Below, one piece after another: positions 1-7,627 of a DNA stretch of 64,000 nt. The translations under genes and the position numbers were made by a program. Where the stretch lies: NCBI RefSeq assembly GCF_018476885.1, contig NZ_JAHCVJ010000010.1, forward strand, positions 1 through 64,000, in the 5' to 3' direction. The notes beneath the pieces are model-generated. The model did no database searches. It was not told the DNA's origin and was given only the letters and a program-made list of their open reading frames with translations. Numbering within the stretch: the stretch's first letter is position 1; each line of letters opens with the position of its first letter. The DNA is from Geoanaerobacter pelophilus. Its GTDB lineage: Bacteria; Desulfobacterota; Desulfuromonadia; Geobacterales; DSM-12255.

Positions 1-252
1 ATGCAGAGAGATAAATTAGTTGGAAGTATTTGTGCTAGCGGGAACTTCGAAGCAATCCGGTTCGTTTGGAATTCAGCAAATATCATGCAGAGAGATAAAT
101 TAATTGGAAGTATCTGTGCTAGTGGAAACTTCGAAGCAATCCGGTTCGTTTGGAATTCAGCGAATGTCATGCAGAGAGACAAACTTGTTGAGAGTATATG
201 CGCTAGTAGAAACCTTGAGGCAGTCAAATTCGTCTGGAATTCCGCAAATATC
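1..252 (+). repeat. Three tandem 84-bp coding repeats
   Basis: Units 1-84, 85-168 and 169-252 each start ATGCAGAGAGA and encode 28 residues. Units 1 and 2 differ at only about six positions, mostly silent or conservative. Unit 3 is more diverged and a fourth unit (253-336) is recognisable only as protein. The near-identity of the first two units suggests recent duplication. The array may continue upstream of the window. Confidence 0.9.
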
Positions 253-885
253 ATGCAAAAAAATATATTAGTTGCTTGCCTTGCAGATAGCGCATTTTGC
301 ACGGTAGACACATTTTTTGTCAAAAATGAAAATGATACTCAAGATATTTCTGAATCAACGTCTAAAGATTCACCTACAAACATAATAACGCATCAGCAGA
401 CCCCAATATTGCCGATTTTAGGTACACCCGAAAATCTTGAAAAAAGGAGTGAAAAAATGACTACTAATACGGATTATCATGTTTTTGTGAGCCACGCCAG
501 CGAGGACAAGGACGACTTTGTCCGGCCACTGGCACACGCCTTGCGGGGTCGTGGCGTGTCTGTTTGGTACGATGAATTTTCACTATCGTGGGGAGATAGC
601 CTCCGAAATAAAATAGACGAAGGATTAACAAAGTCACAATATGGGATTGTAGTACTTAGTCATAAATTTTTTGAAAAAAATTGGCCGCTGAAAGAGCTCG
701 ATGGCTTAATCTCACGCGAGGATACAAATACGAAAGTGATTCTTCCGATTTGGCATGGAGTGGATAGTAGCGACATTGCTAAATACTCACCTATCTTGGC
801 AAGTAAGCTTGCTGTTTCTTCCAGCATTGGAATCTCAGGAATAGTGAATAAATTTGTTGAGCTTATTGGAGTTCAGAATATTTAA
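1..885 (+). CDS. TIR-domain protein with tandem 28-residue repeats (5' end probably cut by the window)
   Basis: The reading frame is open from the first base, so the gene may begin upstream. Residues 1-112 are four repeats of 28 residues: three are close copies and the fourth is diverged. Each carries an ankyrin-like pattern (ICASGNFEAIRFVWNSAN). A low-complexity linker follows, then a TIR domain at about 157-290, with the first strand YHVFVSHAS, WYDEF and a putative catalytic Glu232 in WPLKELDGL. Bacterial TIR domains of this type commonly cleave NAD in antiphage defence. That role is inferred here. An internal ATG at 457 has a strong ribosome site, so a TIR-only product is possible. A KAP NTPase gene lies 106 bp downstream on the same strand. 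Base composition is AT-rich compared with the core genes. Confidence 0.8.
   Translation: MQRDKLVGSICASGNFEAIRFVWNSANIMQRDKLIGSICASGNFEAIRFVWNSANVMQRDKLVESICASRNLEAVKFVWNSANIMQKNILVACLADSAFCTVDTFFVKNENDTQDISESTSKDSPTNIITHQQTPILPILGTPENLEKRSEKMTTNTDYHVFVSHASEDKDDFVRPLAHALRGRGVSVWYDEFSLSWGDSLRNKIDEGLTKSQYGIVVLSHKFFEKNWPLKELDGLISREDTNTKVILPIWHGVDSSDIAKYSPILASKLAVSSSIGISGIVNKFVELIGVQNI
445..459 (+). promoter_or_regulatory. Internal ribosome-binding site and ATG for a TIR-only product
   Basis: AAGGAG at 443-448 is followed after 8 bases by an in-frame ATG at 457-459 (codon 153), immediately before the TIR domain. The spacing is close to ideal, so initiation here would give a 142-residue TIR protein without repeats. 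Confidence 0.55.
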
Positions 886-935
886 AATCTCCAAATATCA
901 AAAACAGGAAAAGCTGAGAATACAACAAGGCTTAC

Positions 936-960
936 GACCTGCCCGAAAACCCGGCAGGTC
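936..960. other. Hairpin between the TIR and KAP genes
   Basis: GACCTGCC (936-943) and GGCAGGTC (953-960) form a perfect 8-bp stem with a 9-base loop. No T-run follows, so it is not a standard intrinsic terminator. It may be a regulatory or mRNA-stability structure. Confidence 0.45.
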
Positions 961-991
961 AAAGCCATGCTCGTTGGGAAAGGAATAAATC

Positions 992-2323
992 ATGAGTAAC
1001 GACCGATTGCTGTATATGAGACAACCTGACTATGTTGAAGATGGTGTGCCATTTAAAAATGATCTTTTCGAAAGAAGTCTACTTGCAGAGAAGCTGACTA
1101 ATTATATTTATCGACTGAAAGACGGGTGTGTCATAGGAATTGATGCTCCATGGGGGGAGGGCAAGACATATTTTGGCCGTAATTGGGCTTCACAACTCAC
1201 ACAACAAGGATTTAAAACAATATACCTGGATGCTTTTGAGCAAGACTATGCAGAGGACCCTTTTCTTCTGATTTCAGCAGAAATCCTCTCTGCTCTTGCA
1301 GATGCTGAACAGGACGAGAGTTGGAGTAATTTTCGTGATGCATGCGTCAAAGTAGGCAAGGCATTATTACCTGCGACCGCAAAAATAACCATTAATGCTC
1401 TAGGCAGACTAATCCTTGGAATTAATGATCTGTCAGAAATCAAGGAGGAATTTGGAGACAAGCTAGAAGAGAAACTTGGAGATGCGTCAGAGAAATTTGT
1501 TCGGCAACGTCTTCAGGATTATGAGCGTGACCGGAAAACAGCAGAACATTTCAGAATGGCTCTTTCTGATTTCGCAGCTGATCAAGAAAAACCAGTCGTC
1601 TTTATTATTGATGAGCTTGACAGATGCAAGCCTTCATTTGCTGTTAATGTAATAGAAAGGATCAAGCATTTCTTTGATACACCGAACATTGTGTTTGTAC
1701 TGCTTTTAAACCGCACACAGCTTGAAAATGCAATAAATGGGGTTTACGGTGCGGAGCTTGACGCACATGCATATCTGGGCAAATTCATCCATTTCTTCTT
1801 GCGTCTCCCAAAACGCGTTTCTCTTGACGGTCAGCGCGACTTCAATCAAGCATACTGTGACTATTTATCTAATCATTATAAGTTCCAGCAAACTGATGCT
1901 GTAAGAGGCTTTTCTGATGCATTGGCATTCTTTGCAACTATTTGGGGATTATCATTTCGAGATCTTGAAAAAGCCTACATACATTTCACGATGGGGCAAC
2001 CTATTGGTGCTTCAGCTCCCATTGCAGCATACCTTGTCGCCCTAAAGCTCAGTCAGCCGGAGCTGTTTCATGAACTGTCAATCGGCAATAAAGATGGGCA
2101 CAGCAAGGCATTACAGTTGATTGGTGGTCTCATCTCAACGATAAAAGATCATTGGCTTTTGCCGAGCTTGCAGGCACTTCATCATGGAGCAATCAACGGT
2201 TTCGATAATATTAAACCGGAAGTATTGAGCCATGTTCGTTATTTAATACAAGGTGTAGGCTATAGGCCAGAAACCATAATGTGCAGTATTGCAAAGAAAC
2301 TCGATATTTCTTTTGTGGACTAA
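992..2323 (+). CDS. KAP family P-loop NTPase
   Basis: This 443-residue protein has a Walker A motif in APWGEGKT (about residues 52-59) and a Walker B with an arginine-finger-like continuation in VVFIIDELDRCKP (about 202-215). This is the arrangement of KAP (Kidins220/ARMS, PifA) NTPases. Bacterial KAP proteins such as PifA act in phage exclusion, but this copy shows no membrane segments in the usual insertion. GGAAAGG lies a few bases before the ATG. It follows the TIR gene in the same direction. A joint defence role is inferred, not shown. The C-terminal part is alpha-helical with no further domain I recognise. Confidence 0.82.
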   Translation: MSNDRLLYMRQPDYVEDGVPFKNDLFERSLLAEKLTNYIYRLKDGCVIGIDAPWGEGKTYFGRNWASQLTQQGFKTIYLDAFEQDYAEDPFLLISAEILSALADAEQDESWSNFRDACVKVGKALLPATAKITINALGRLILGINDLSEIKEEFGDKLEEKLGDASEKFVRQRLQDYERDRKTAEHFRMALSDFAADQEKPVVFIIDELDRCKPSFAVNVIERIKHFFDTPNIVFVLLLNRTQLENAINGVYGAELDAHAYLGKFIHFFLRLPKRVSLDGQRDFNQAYCDYLSNHYKFQQTDAVRGFSDALAFFATIWGLSFRDLEKAYIHFTMGQPIGASAPIAAYLVALKLSQPELFHELSIGNKDGHSKALQLIGGLISTIKDHWLLPSLQALHHGAINGFDNIKPEVLSHVRYLIQGVGYRPETIMCSIAKKLDISFVD

Positions 2324-2388
2324 CAGCAATTTATCTCAGAATACCTACGAAGGGACAACCCTTGAAAGTGGAGTAACTGGAGGTAAAA

Positions 2389-2688
2389 TAAGGGGACAGG
2401 CACCAAATTGAGTTGAAAGAGGATAGATGCCAAGATCAGCCAGAGCTTTAGCCGACAACTGCTGTTATCACCTGATCAATCGTGGAAACGGTAGACAGCA
2501 GGTCTTTTACAAGGACGGTGACTACCATGCCTTCGTTGAAGTTTTGCTGGGAGCGCGTCAGAGATATAGAGTCAAGGTCCTTGCCTGGTGACGAGATCTG
2601 CGCGAAGATGGGAATAGAATCCACATTGAGACGAAGAGGGTGGCAAAAGGGGCGGAAAAGGAAAGAGTAATTGGTGCCTGTCCCCTTA
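2389..2688. mobile_element. Decayed RAYT-type (IS200-like) element with 18-bp terminal inverted repeats
   Basis: TAAGGGGACAGGCACCAA at 2389-2406 is matched on the opposite strand at 2671-2688, except for one A in the adjoining AT tract. Between them lies a broken REP-associated tyrosine transposase. The unit is only 300 bp, so it is an internally deleted copy. Its right end abuts a fragment of a VIT-family gene. Confidence 0.75.
2427..2670 (+). pseudogene. Truncated, frameshifted RAYT transposase
   Basis: From ATG 2427 the frame reads MPRSARALADNCCYHLINRG, followed by N-rich text up to DYHAFVEVL. This is the unmistakable start of REP-associated tyrosine transposases (MPR...YHV..RGN.RQ.VF...DY). 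It stops at 2589-2591 after 54 residues. The last part, MGIESTLRRRGWQKGRKRKE in another frame ending at 2670, resembles the basic C-terminus of the same family. The HUH motif and catalytic tyrosine region are missing, so the copy cannot transpose by itself. Confidence 0.75.
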
Positions 2689-2703
2689 TCTGTCTCGAAA
2701 AAT

Positions 2704-2856
2704 AGCATCTTGCTTACCGGAGTGGCCGGTCTCGTCGCAGGAGCAATGTCAATGGCGGCCGGCGAGTATGTCTCTGTTCAATCGCAGGCAGATACTGAAA
2801 GCGCTGACATTGAAAGAGAAAAGCAAGAACAGGCGGATGACCCGGAGAACGACTGA
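2704..2856 (+). pseudogene. Fragment of a VIT/CCC1-family metal transporter
   Basis: The text [20 protein letters not shown], then [19 protein letters not shown], is the conserved first part of VIT1/CCC1 iron-manganese transporters. The usual NDG start of the family lies to the left and has been replaced by the transposase remnant. The frame stops after DDPEND, where intact proteins continue into the cytoplasmic helices. Only about 50 residues survive, so this is a relic. Confidence 0.7.
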
Positions 2857-2890
2857 TCAAACGCATTCATTTAGGAATCATTCGCGAAAG

Positions 2891-4867
2891 ATGTTCCAGA
2901 TTTTCCGAAAACTCGCTCCGACAACATTCATTCCCTTACTGTTGGTTGCAGCCACGCTTCTGGTGTACTGGCAGGTAATCTATCATGATTTTACAAACCT
3001 TGACGACCTGGTATATCTTGTCAATAACCCGTATGTAAGTTCCGGCTTGAACTCATTCAGCATCCAGTGGGCCTTCACGACCTTTCATGGTGCTAACTGG
3101 CACCCCCTGACCTGGCTATCCCATATGCTGGATGTCCAGATTTACGGTATGCGCGCCGGCGGGCATCATTTCACCAGTGTTCTTCTACATGTCGCAAATA
3201 CGGTCATCCTGTTTTTCCTGCTCTGCCGTATGACCCGCAAAGTCTGGCAGAGTGCGTTGGTTGCTGCCCTCTTTGCGCTGCATCCCCTGCATGTGGAGTC
3301 GGTTGCCTGGGCCTCTGAGCGCAAGGATGTGCTCAGCACCTTTTTCTGGATACTCAGCATTTGGTGGTATGTCTGTTATGTGGAGCAGCGGCGGTTACTC
3401 TGGTATTTACTTGCCGTTGCCAGCATGGCCTTGGGGCTAATGAGTAAACCGATGTTGGTCACACTCCCTTGTGTGCTGTTACTCCTGGATTATTGGCCTC
3501 TGGCGCGCAGTCAGTCACTGGGAATCAGGCTCCTTGACAAAGGTCCCTTTGCCGTTCTGGCAGTGGCGTCCTGCCTCGTTACCATACGCGCACAAACAAA
3601 TGCCATATCGTCTTTGGAAGCCACTTCTCTTGGTGATCGCCTCATCAATGGCGTCGTCTCATATACCCTCTATCTCTGGAAAACCGTTAACCCATGGAAC
3701 CTAGCGGTCTTTTATCCATTTCCCGAAGCATTTCCTTTTTGGCAGGTTCTCGGCTCAACTGGGTTTATAGCGGTAGTGACGGTATGGGTGGTACTACAAC
3801 GACACACACGGCCGTACCTGATGGCTGGCTGGTTGTTGTATCTCGGCACCCTTGTCCCTGTCATCGGCATCGTTCAGGTCGGCTCGCAACAGATGGCCGA
3901 CCGCTACAGCTATATTCCGTTGATCGGCATTTTCATCATGGCGGTCTGGATGATCAGTGGTCTTTCCGTTGCATGGGTTCATCGACGCCGGATCTGTACA
4001 GGACTGTCACTCTTGGTGCTTGCAGTTTGCATGACGCTTACCTGGCGCCAGGTCTCTTTTTGGAGTGACTCGACAACGCTCTTCACCCATGCGCTTGCCG
4101 TCACCGGCGATAATTATGTAGCTCACTACTGCCTCGGCCTTGATCTGGAGAAAACCGGCAGATGCGATGAAGCCATAAGTCACTACAAAAAGGCCAACGC
4201 CCTCGCCACGTGGTACAGCGGACCCTACCTCCATCAGGCGATCTGTCTCGAACGTAACGGGAGAAACTACGAGGCGCTGGCGCTGTTCAATCATGCGCAA
4301 GGTCTTGAACCCAACACCATCGAGGTCTACCTGAGAAAAGGGCTGTTGCTTGAGAAACTCGGCAGATTGGCGGAAGCAATCGAAACTTATACCACGGCAC
4401 TCGCAATAGACCCGCACGCAGCTGATGCCCATTTCTACCTGGCGGAAGCGCTCCGAAAACTGAAAAGGCTGGATGATGCCGAGAAGCATTACCTTACGGC
4501 CCTCAGGATTAATCCCCTTTCAGCCGAGTATCACAACTATTTCGGCACACTACTTGTTGAGCAAGGGAAGCTCTCCGAAGCTGCCAACGAGTATTTAAGT
4601 GCGATTAGCTATGATGCTCACCTCACTTCCGCCCATCACAACCTGGCTTTGCTCTTCCAGAACACCAACCGGATGGATGACGCGGAAATGCATTACCTTC
4701 GCGCCCTGGAGATCGACCCGCTCCTATTCAAAACACACAATAACCTGGGCGTATTATACGCCCAACAAGGGCAACGGCATAAGGCCGTTCAGCACTTTGA
4801 AGCTGCATTGAAAATAAAACCAGATTATCAAGAAGCTCGTGAAAATCTGAATTCGACACGTAAGTAA
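2891..4867 (+). CDS. Polytopic membrane protein with C-terminal TPR repeats (TMTC/PMT-like)
   Basis: I chose ATG 2891 (658 residues) because the protein then opens with a short basic stretch and a first membrane helix. The longer frame from 2768 runs through the VIT relic. The N-terminal 390 residues contain about ten hydrophobic segments, with an early luminal acidic motif (TNLDDLVY) as in GT-C glycosyltransferases, and HPLHVESVAWASERKD after the third helix, a hallmark of this TMTC-like family. Six to seven TPR units fill residues about 395-655. The likely role is lipid-linked sugar transfer to a protein or glycan on the periplasmic side. Donor and acceptor are unknown. A paralogue lies at 40516-42282. 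Confidence 0.72.
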   Translation: MFQIFRKLAPTTFIPLLLVAATLLVYWQVIYHDFTNLDDLVYLVNNPYVSSGLNSFSIQWAFTTFHGANWHPLTWLSHMLDVQIYGMRAGGHHFTSVLLHVANTVILFFLLCRMTRKVWQSALVAALFALHPLHVESVAWASERKDVLSTFFWILSIWWYVCYVEQRRLLWYLLAVASMALGLMSKPMLVTLPCVLLLLDYWPLARSQSLGIRLLDKGPFAVLAVASCLVTIRAQTNAISSLEATSLGDRLINGVVSYTLYLWKTVNPWNLAVFYPFPEAFPFWQVLGSTGFIAVVTVWVVLQRHTRPYLMAGWLLYLGTLVPVIGIVQVGSQQMADRYSYIPLIGIFIMAVWMISGLSVAWVHRRRICTGLSLLVLAVCMTLTWRQVSFWSDSTTLFTHALAVTGDNYVAHYCLGLDLEKTGRCDEAISHYKKANALATWYSGPYLHQAICLERNGRNYEALALFNHAQGLEPNTIEVYLRKGLLLEKLGRLAEAIETYTTALAIDPHAADAHFYLAEALRKLKRLDDAEKHYLTALRINPLSAEYHNYFGTLLVEQGKLSEAANEYLSAISYDAHLTSAHHNLALLFQNTNRMDDAEMHYLRALEIDPLLFKTHNNLGVLYAQQGQRHKAVQHFEAALKIKPDYQEARENLNSTRK

Positions 4868-5004
4868 CAGTCGGATAAAAACACCGGTATTTGCTGTTGC
4901 AATAAGCCCTCAGAAAAGATACATGATGAAGAGGGTGCAAACCAAATTGGGGAGCTGAAAAAGGGTTTCCCGAATTGAATTCGCTTGACGCGAAATAGGT
5001 GCCA

Positions 5005-6567
5005 ATGAAAAAGCCAACCTCAGCCCGCATCAGTCAACTGCTGTTCCTCGCCCTGTTTCTGGTGCTGTTCGTCAGGACCGAATACCGGGGGAGCGATGAG
5101 ATCGGGGCGGCGGTCAACGGCTTCTTCCGGGCCAATCCGCTGGTGCTGGTCAGTTATCTGCTGGCGGCCAAGAGCTGGTCCTGGCTGTTGCTGCCGGCAG
5201 CGGTGACCCTGGCTGCGACGGCCCTGCTGGGAAGGTTCTTTTGCGGCTGGATCTGTCCGCTCGGCACGGTGCTGGACCTGGTGACCGGCCGCATCGCCAA
5301 GTCCGGTGCGATCCGTGCGCTCGGCGGCAATACCAAATACTGGCTGCTGCTGCCGCTGCTGTTTGCCTCGCTCTTCGGGATTAACCTTGCCGGGCTGCTC
5401 GATCCGATCGCCATTCTGCTGCGCGCCCTGACCTTTGCCCTGTATCCGCTGCTCGGCGATATCTCTCGCCAGGGATGGGTCGGGCTGTACCGGGTGCTGG
5501 GGGACAGCCGCGATACCATTGCTCCGGCATACGCGGTGCTCCGCGACTACCTGCTGCCGTTCCGCGACACCCTCTACCCGCTGGCGTTCCTCTCGCTACT
5601 GATTTTCGGCGCCATTCTCTTTCTGGAAAAATACGAGACCCGCTGCTGGTGCCGCCGACTCTGCCCGCTGGGCACGCTGCTCGGGCTGGCCGGCAGGCTG
5701 TCACCGTTTGTGCGGGTGCCGGCAAAGCTGTGCAAGGACTGCGGCGCCTGCGCCGAACTCTGCCCGACCTCGTTCGATCAGGAGATCCTGCAGAAGGACG
5801 AGTGTATCATGTGCATGGAGTGCCAACTCCATTGCCCGCATAACCGGGTGCGGTTCCGCCTGACGAGCCTTGCCGCAAGCGGCGGCGACTATCTCCCGGA
5901 GCGGCGGGTGTTGCTGGGAAGCCTGTTTTCCGGCCTGTTCGTCTCGCGGCTGTTCCGGTTCAGGCAGCCGGAGGCACAGGCGCGCTTGCTGCGGCCGCCT
6001 GGAGTGCGCAACGAGCAGGAGTTTCTGCAGAAGTGCGTCCGCTGCGGCGAATGCCTGAAGGTGTGCCTGAAAAGCGCCCTGTATCCGGCGATCATGCAGG
6101 CCGGAGTGGAAGGGATCTACACGCCGGTAGTGATCCCGCGGCTTGGTTATTGCGAGTATAACTGCACCTTGTGCGGTCAGGTCTGCCCCACCGGCGCCAT
6201 CCCGAACCTGCCAAAAGAGCAGAAGAAACGGGAGGTGATCGGCAAGGCGGTGTTTGACAAGAACCACTGTCTGCCGTTTGCCCGTCACACCAGCTGCATT
6301 GTCTGCGAAGAGCATTGCCCGATTCCGCAAAAGGCGATCCGGTCGCGGCTGGAGACCCAGAAGACCCCGGATGGCCGGACCGTGCAGGTGCAGGTACCGT
6401 ATGTCGTGGAAGAGATCTGCAACGGCTGTGGCATCTGCGAATTTGTCTGTCCGCTGGAGGGTAAATCCGGGATTGAGCTGTTCAGCGTCAAGGACAAAAA
6501 GCCGATTGCCGATGCTGCTGTGCCTCCCAGTGCTGAGCCCTCCGCAGCAGCCGATCCGTATCGATGA
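5005..6567 (+). CDS. NapH/NapG-like membrane polyferredoxin
   Basis: ATG 5005 is preferred to GTG 4999 because AGG lies six bases before it. The N-terminal part has about five membrane helices with the two NapH/NosR signatures FFCGWICPLGT and CWCRRLCPLGT. The C-terminal half carries several ferredoxin-like cysteine clusters: CKDCGACAELCP, CIMCMECQLHCP, CVRCGECLKVC, CTLCGQVCP, CIVCEEHCP and CNGCGICEFVCP. Such proteins pass electrons from the quinone pool through [4Fe-4S] clusters to periplasmic or cytoplasmic reductases. No reductase gene is adjacent, so its partner is unknown. The fusion of NapH-like and NapG-like parts in one 520-residue chain is typical of anaerobes. Confidence 0.85.
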   Translation: MKKPTSARISQLLFLALFLVLFVRTEYRGSDEIGAAVNGFFRANPLVLVSYLLAAKSWSWLLLPAAVTLAATALLGRFFCGWICPLGTVLDLVTGRIAKSGAIRALGGNTKYWLLLPLLFASLFGINLAGLLDPIAILLRALTFALYPLLGDISRQGWVGLYRVLGDSRDTIAPAYAVLRDYLLPFRDTLYPLAFLSLLIFGAILFLEKYETRCWCRRLCPLGTLLGLAGRLSPFVRVPAKLCKDCGACAELCPTSFDQEILQKDECIMCMECQLHCPHNRVRFRLTSLAASGGDYLPERRVLLGSLFSGLFVSRLFRFRQPEAQARLLRPPGVRNEQEFLQKCVRCGECLKVCLKSALYPAIMQAGVEGIYTPVVIPRLGYCEYNCTLCGQVCPTGAIPNLPKEQKKREVIGKAVFDKNHCLPFARHTSCIVCEEHCPIPQKAIRSRLETQKTPDGRTVQVQVPYVVEEICNGCGICEFVCPLEGKSGIELFSVKDKKPIADAAVPPSAEPSAAADPYR

Positions 6568-6688
6568 AAACCTCAAACCCCACGCAGTCAGAGACATGAC
6601 AAATAGCATTGTGCCGACCTCATGGGTTGACGAAGGCCAATTCTCTGGTACTCCTTGAAAGGTTAGCAACTTCTCAAGGAGGACCGCA

Positions 6689-7468
6689 ATGTCCCTCATT
6701 CTTACCCAATTGCAAGACCAGATCGGCACCATAACCTTCAATTACGCCCAGCGGCGCAATATACTTTCCAAGGCCCTTGTTGACGAGATTATCCAGGCCA
6801 TCGACGCCCTCCAGAAGAGCAAGGCCCGGGTGCTGATCCTCCGTGCGGAAAAAGGGGCCAAAGTCTGGTCCGCCGGCCACGATGTCAGGGAACTGCCACT
6901 GCCGGGCCGCGACCCGCTGGCATACCATGACCCGCTGTTGACGATCCTGCGCACAGTGCAGAGTCTCTCCATGCCGGTAATCGCCATGATCGAGGGGGGA
7001 GTATGGGGCGGGGCCTGCGACCTGGCGCTCTCCTGCGATATCCTGATCGGCGCCAGGAACTGCAGCTTCTGCATGACACCGGCCAAGATCGGTGTGCCGT
7101 ACAATGTCACCGGCATTCTCCATTTCATCAACATCATGGGGGTGAATATCGCCAAGGAGATGTTCTTCACCGCCCAGCCGCTGTCGTCCGACCAGGCGCG
7201 CAAGGCCGGCATCCTCAATCACCTGGTGGAAGACGAGCAACTGGAAGAGTTCACCTACGACCTGGCCGCCAAGATAACCCACAACAGCCCGCTTTCCATA
7301 GCGGTGATCAAAGAGCAGATCCGGCTGCTGGCCAGCGCCCACCCGATGAGCCCGCATACCTTCGAGCGGGTGCAGGGGCTGCGCCGGATGGTGTATGACA
7401 GCAAGGACTATGCGGAGGGGATCAAGGCGTTTATGGAGAAGCGGTCCCCGAATTTTACCGGCGAATAG
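6689..7468 (+). CDS. scpB: Methylmalonyl-CoA decarboxylase (crotonase superfamily)
   Basis: The protein is 259 residues, the length of E. coli YgfG/ScpB. It matches that enzyme's recognisable text: SAGHDVRELPLPGRDPL, IEGGVWGGACDL (oxyanion-hole region), MTPAKIGVPYNVTGI and the ending KRSPNFTGE. The reaction is decarboxylation of methylmalonyl-CoA to propionyl-CoA. AAGGAGG lies nine bases before the ATG. No mutase or CoA-transferase gene lies beside it, so it may work with distant genes. The next gene is an EF-G paralogue behind a large palindrome. Confidence 0.93.
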   Translation: MSLILTQLQDQIGTITFNYAQRRNILSKALVDEIIQAIDALQKSKARVLILRAEKGAKVWSAGHDVRELPLPGRDPLAYHDPLLTILRTVQSLSMPVIAMIEGGVWGGACDLALSCDILIGARNCSFCMTPAKIGVPYNVTGILHFINIMGVNIAKEMFFTAQPLSSDQARKAGILNHLVEDEQLEEFTYDLAAKITHNSPLSIAVIKEQIRLLASAHPMSPHTFERVQGLRRMVYDSKDYAEGIKAFMEKRSPNFTGE

Positions 7469-7590
7469 TGAGACGCGCCTTTCGCGCAATCTCGGCGTTG
7501 CTCGTCAGGATTTCATGCTCGACGTACTAATGAGTACGCCTCCGCTGCAATCCTTCGAGCGCCTTGACCTTGCACGAAAATCGCGTCTCA
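7469..7590. repeat. Large imperfect intergenic palindrome (about 120 bp)
   Basis: The ends are TGAGACGCG (7469-7477) and CGCGTCTCA (7582-7590). The centre is CGTACT-AATG-AGTACG (7523-7538). The intervening arms also pair for much of their length (for example TTTCGCGCAA with TTGCACGAAA). It fills almost the whole gap between the scpB-like gene and the EF-G gene. It could fold into a long hairpin in RNA and looks like a dispersed intergenic element. Confidence 0.7.
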
Positions 7591-7627
7591 GGTAGACGAT
7601 CTGTTCAGACAGGCAGGATTGTTTTTT

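Noticed and set aside
1-885. Thoeris system
   Set aside because: Only the TIR component is present; no ThsA-type SIR2/SLOG protein lies in the window. The neighbour is a KAP NTPase.
2482-2670. Independent 62-codon gene
   Set aside because: It is a composite frame within the transposase remnant; only its end resembles the RAYT C-terminus.
2768-2890. Longer N-terminus of the TPR protein
   Set aside because: This stretch overlaps the VIT relic in another frame, and the sequence from ATG 2891 gives a normal membrane-protein start.
5701-6741. Minus-strand open frame of 346 codons
   Set aside because: Opposite the polyferredoxin gene; no recognisable protein features.
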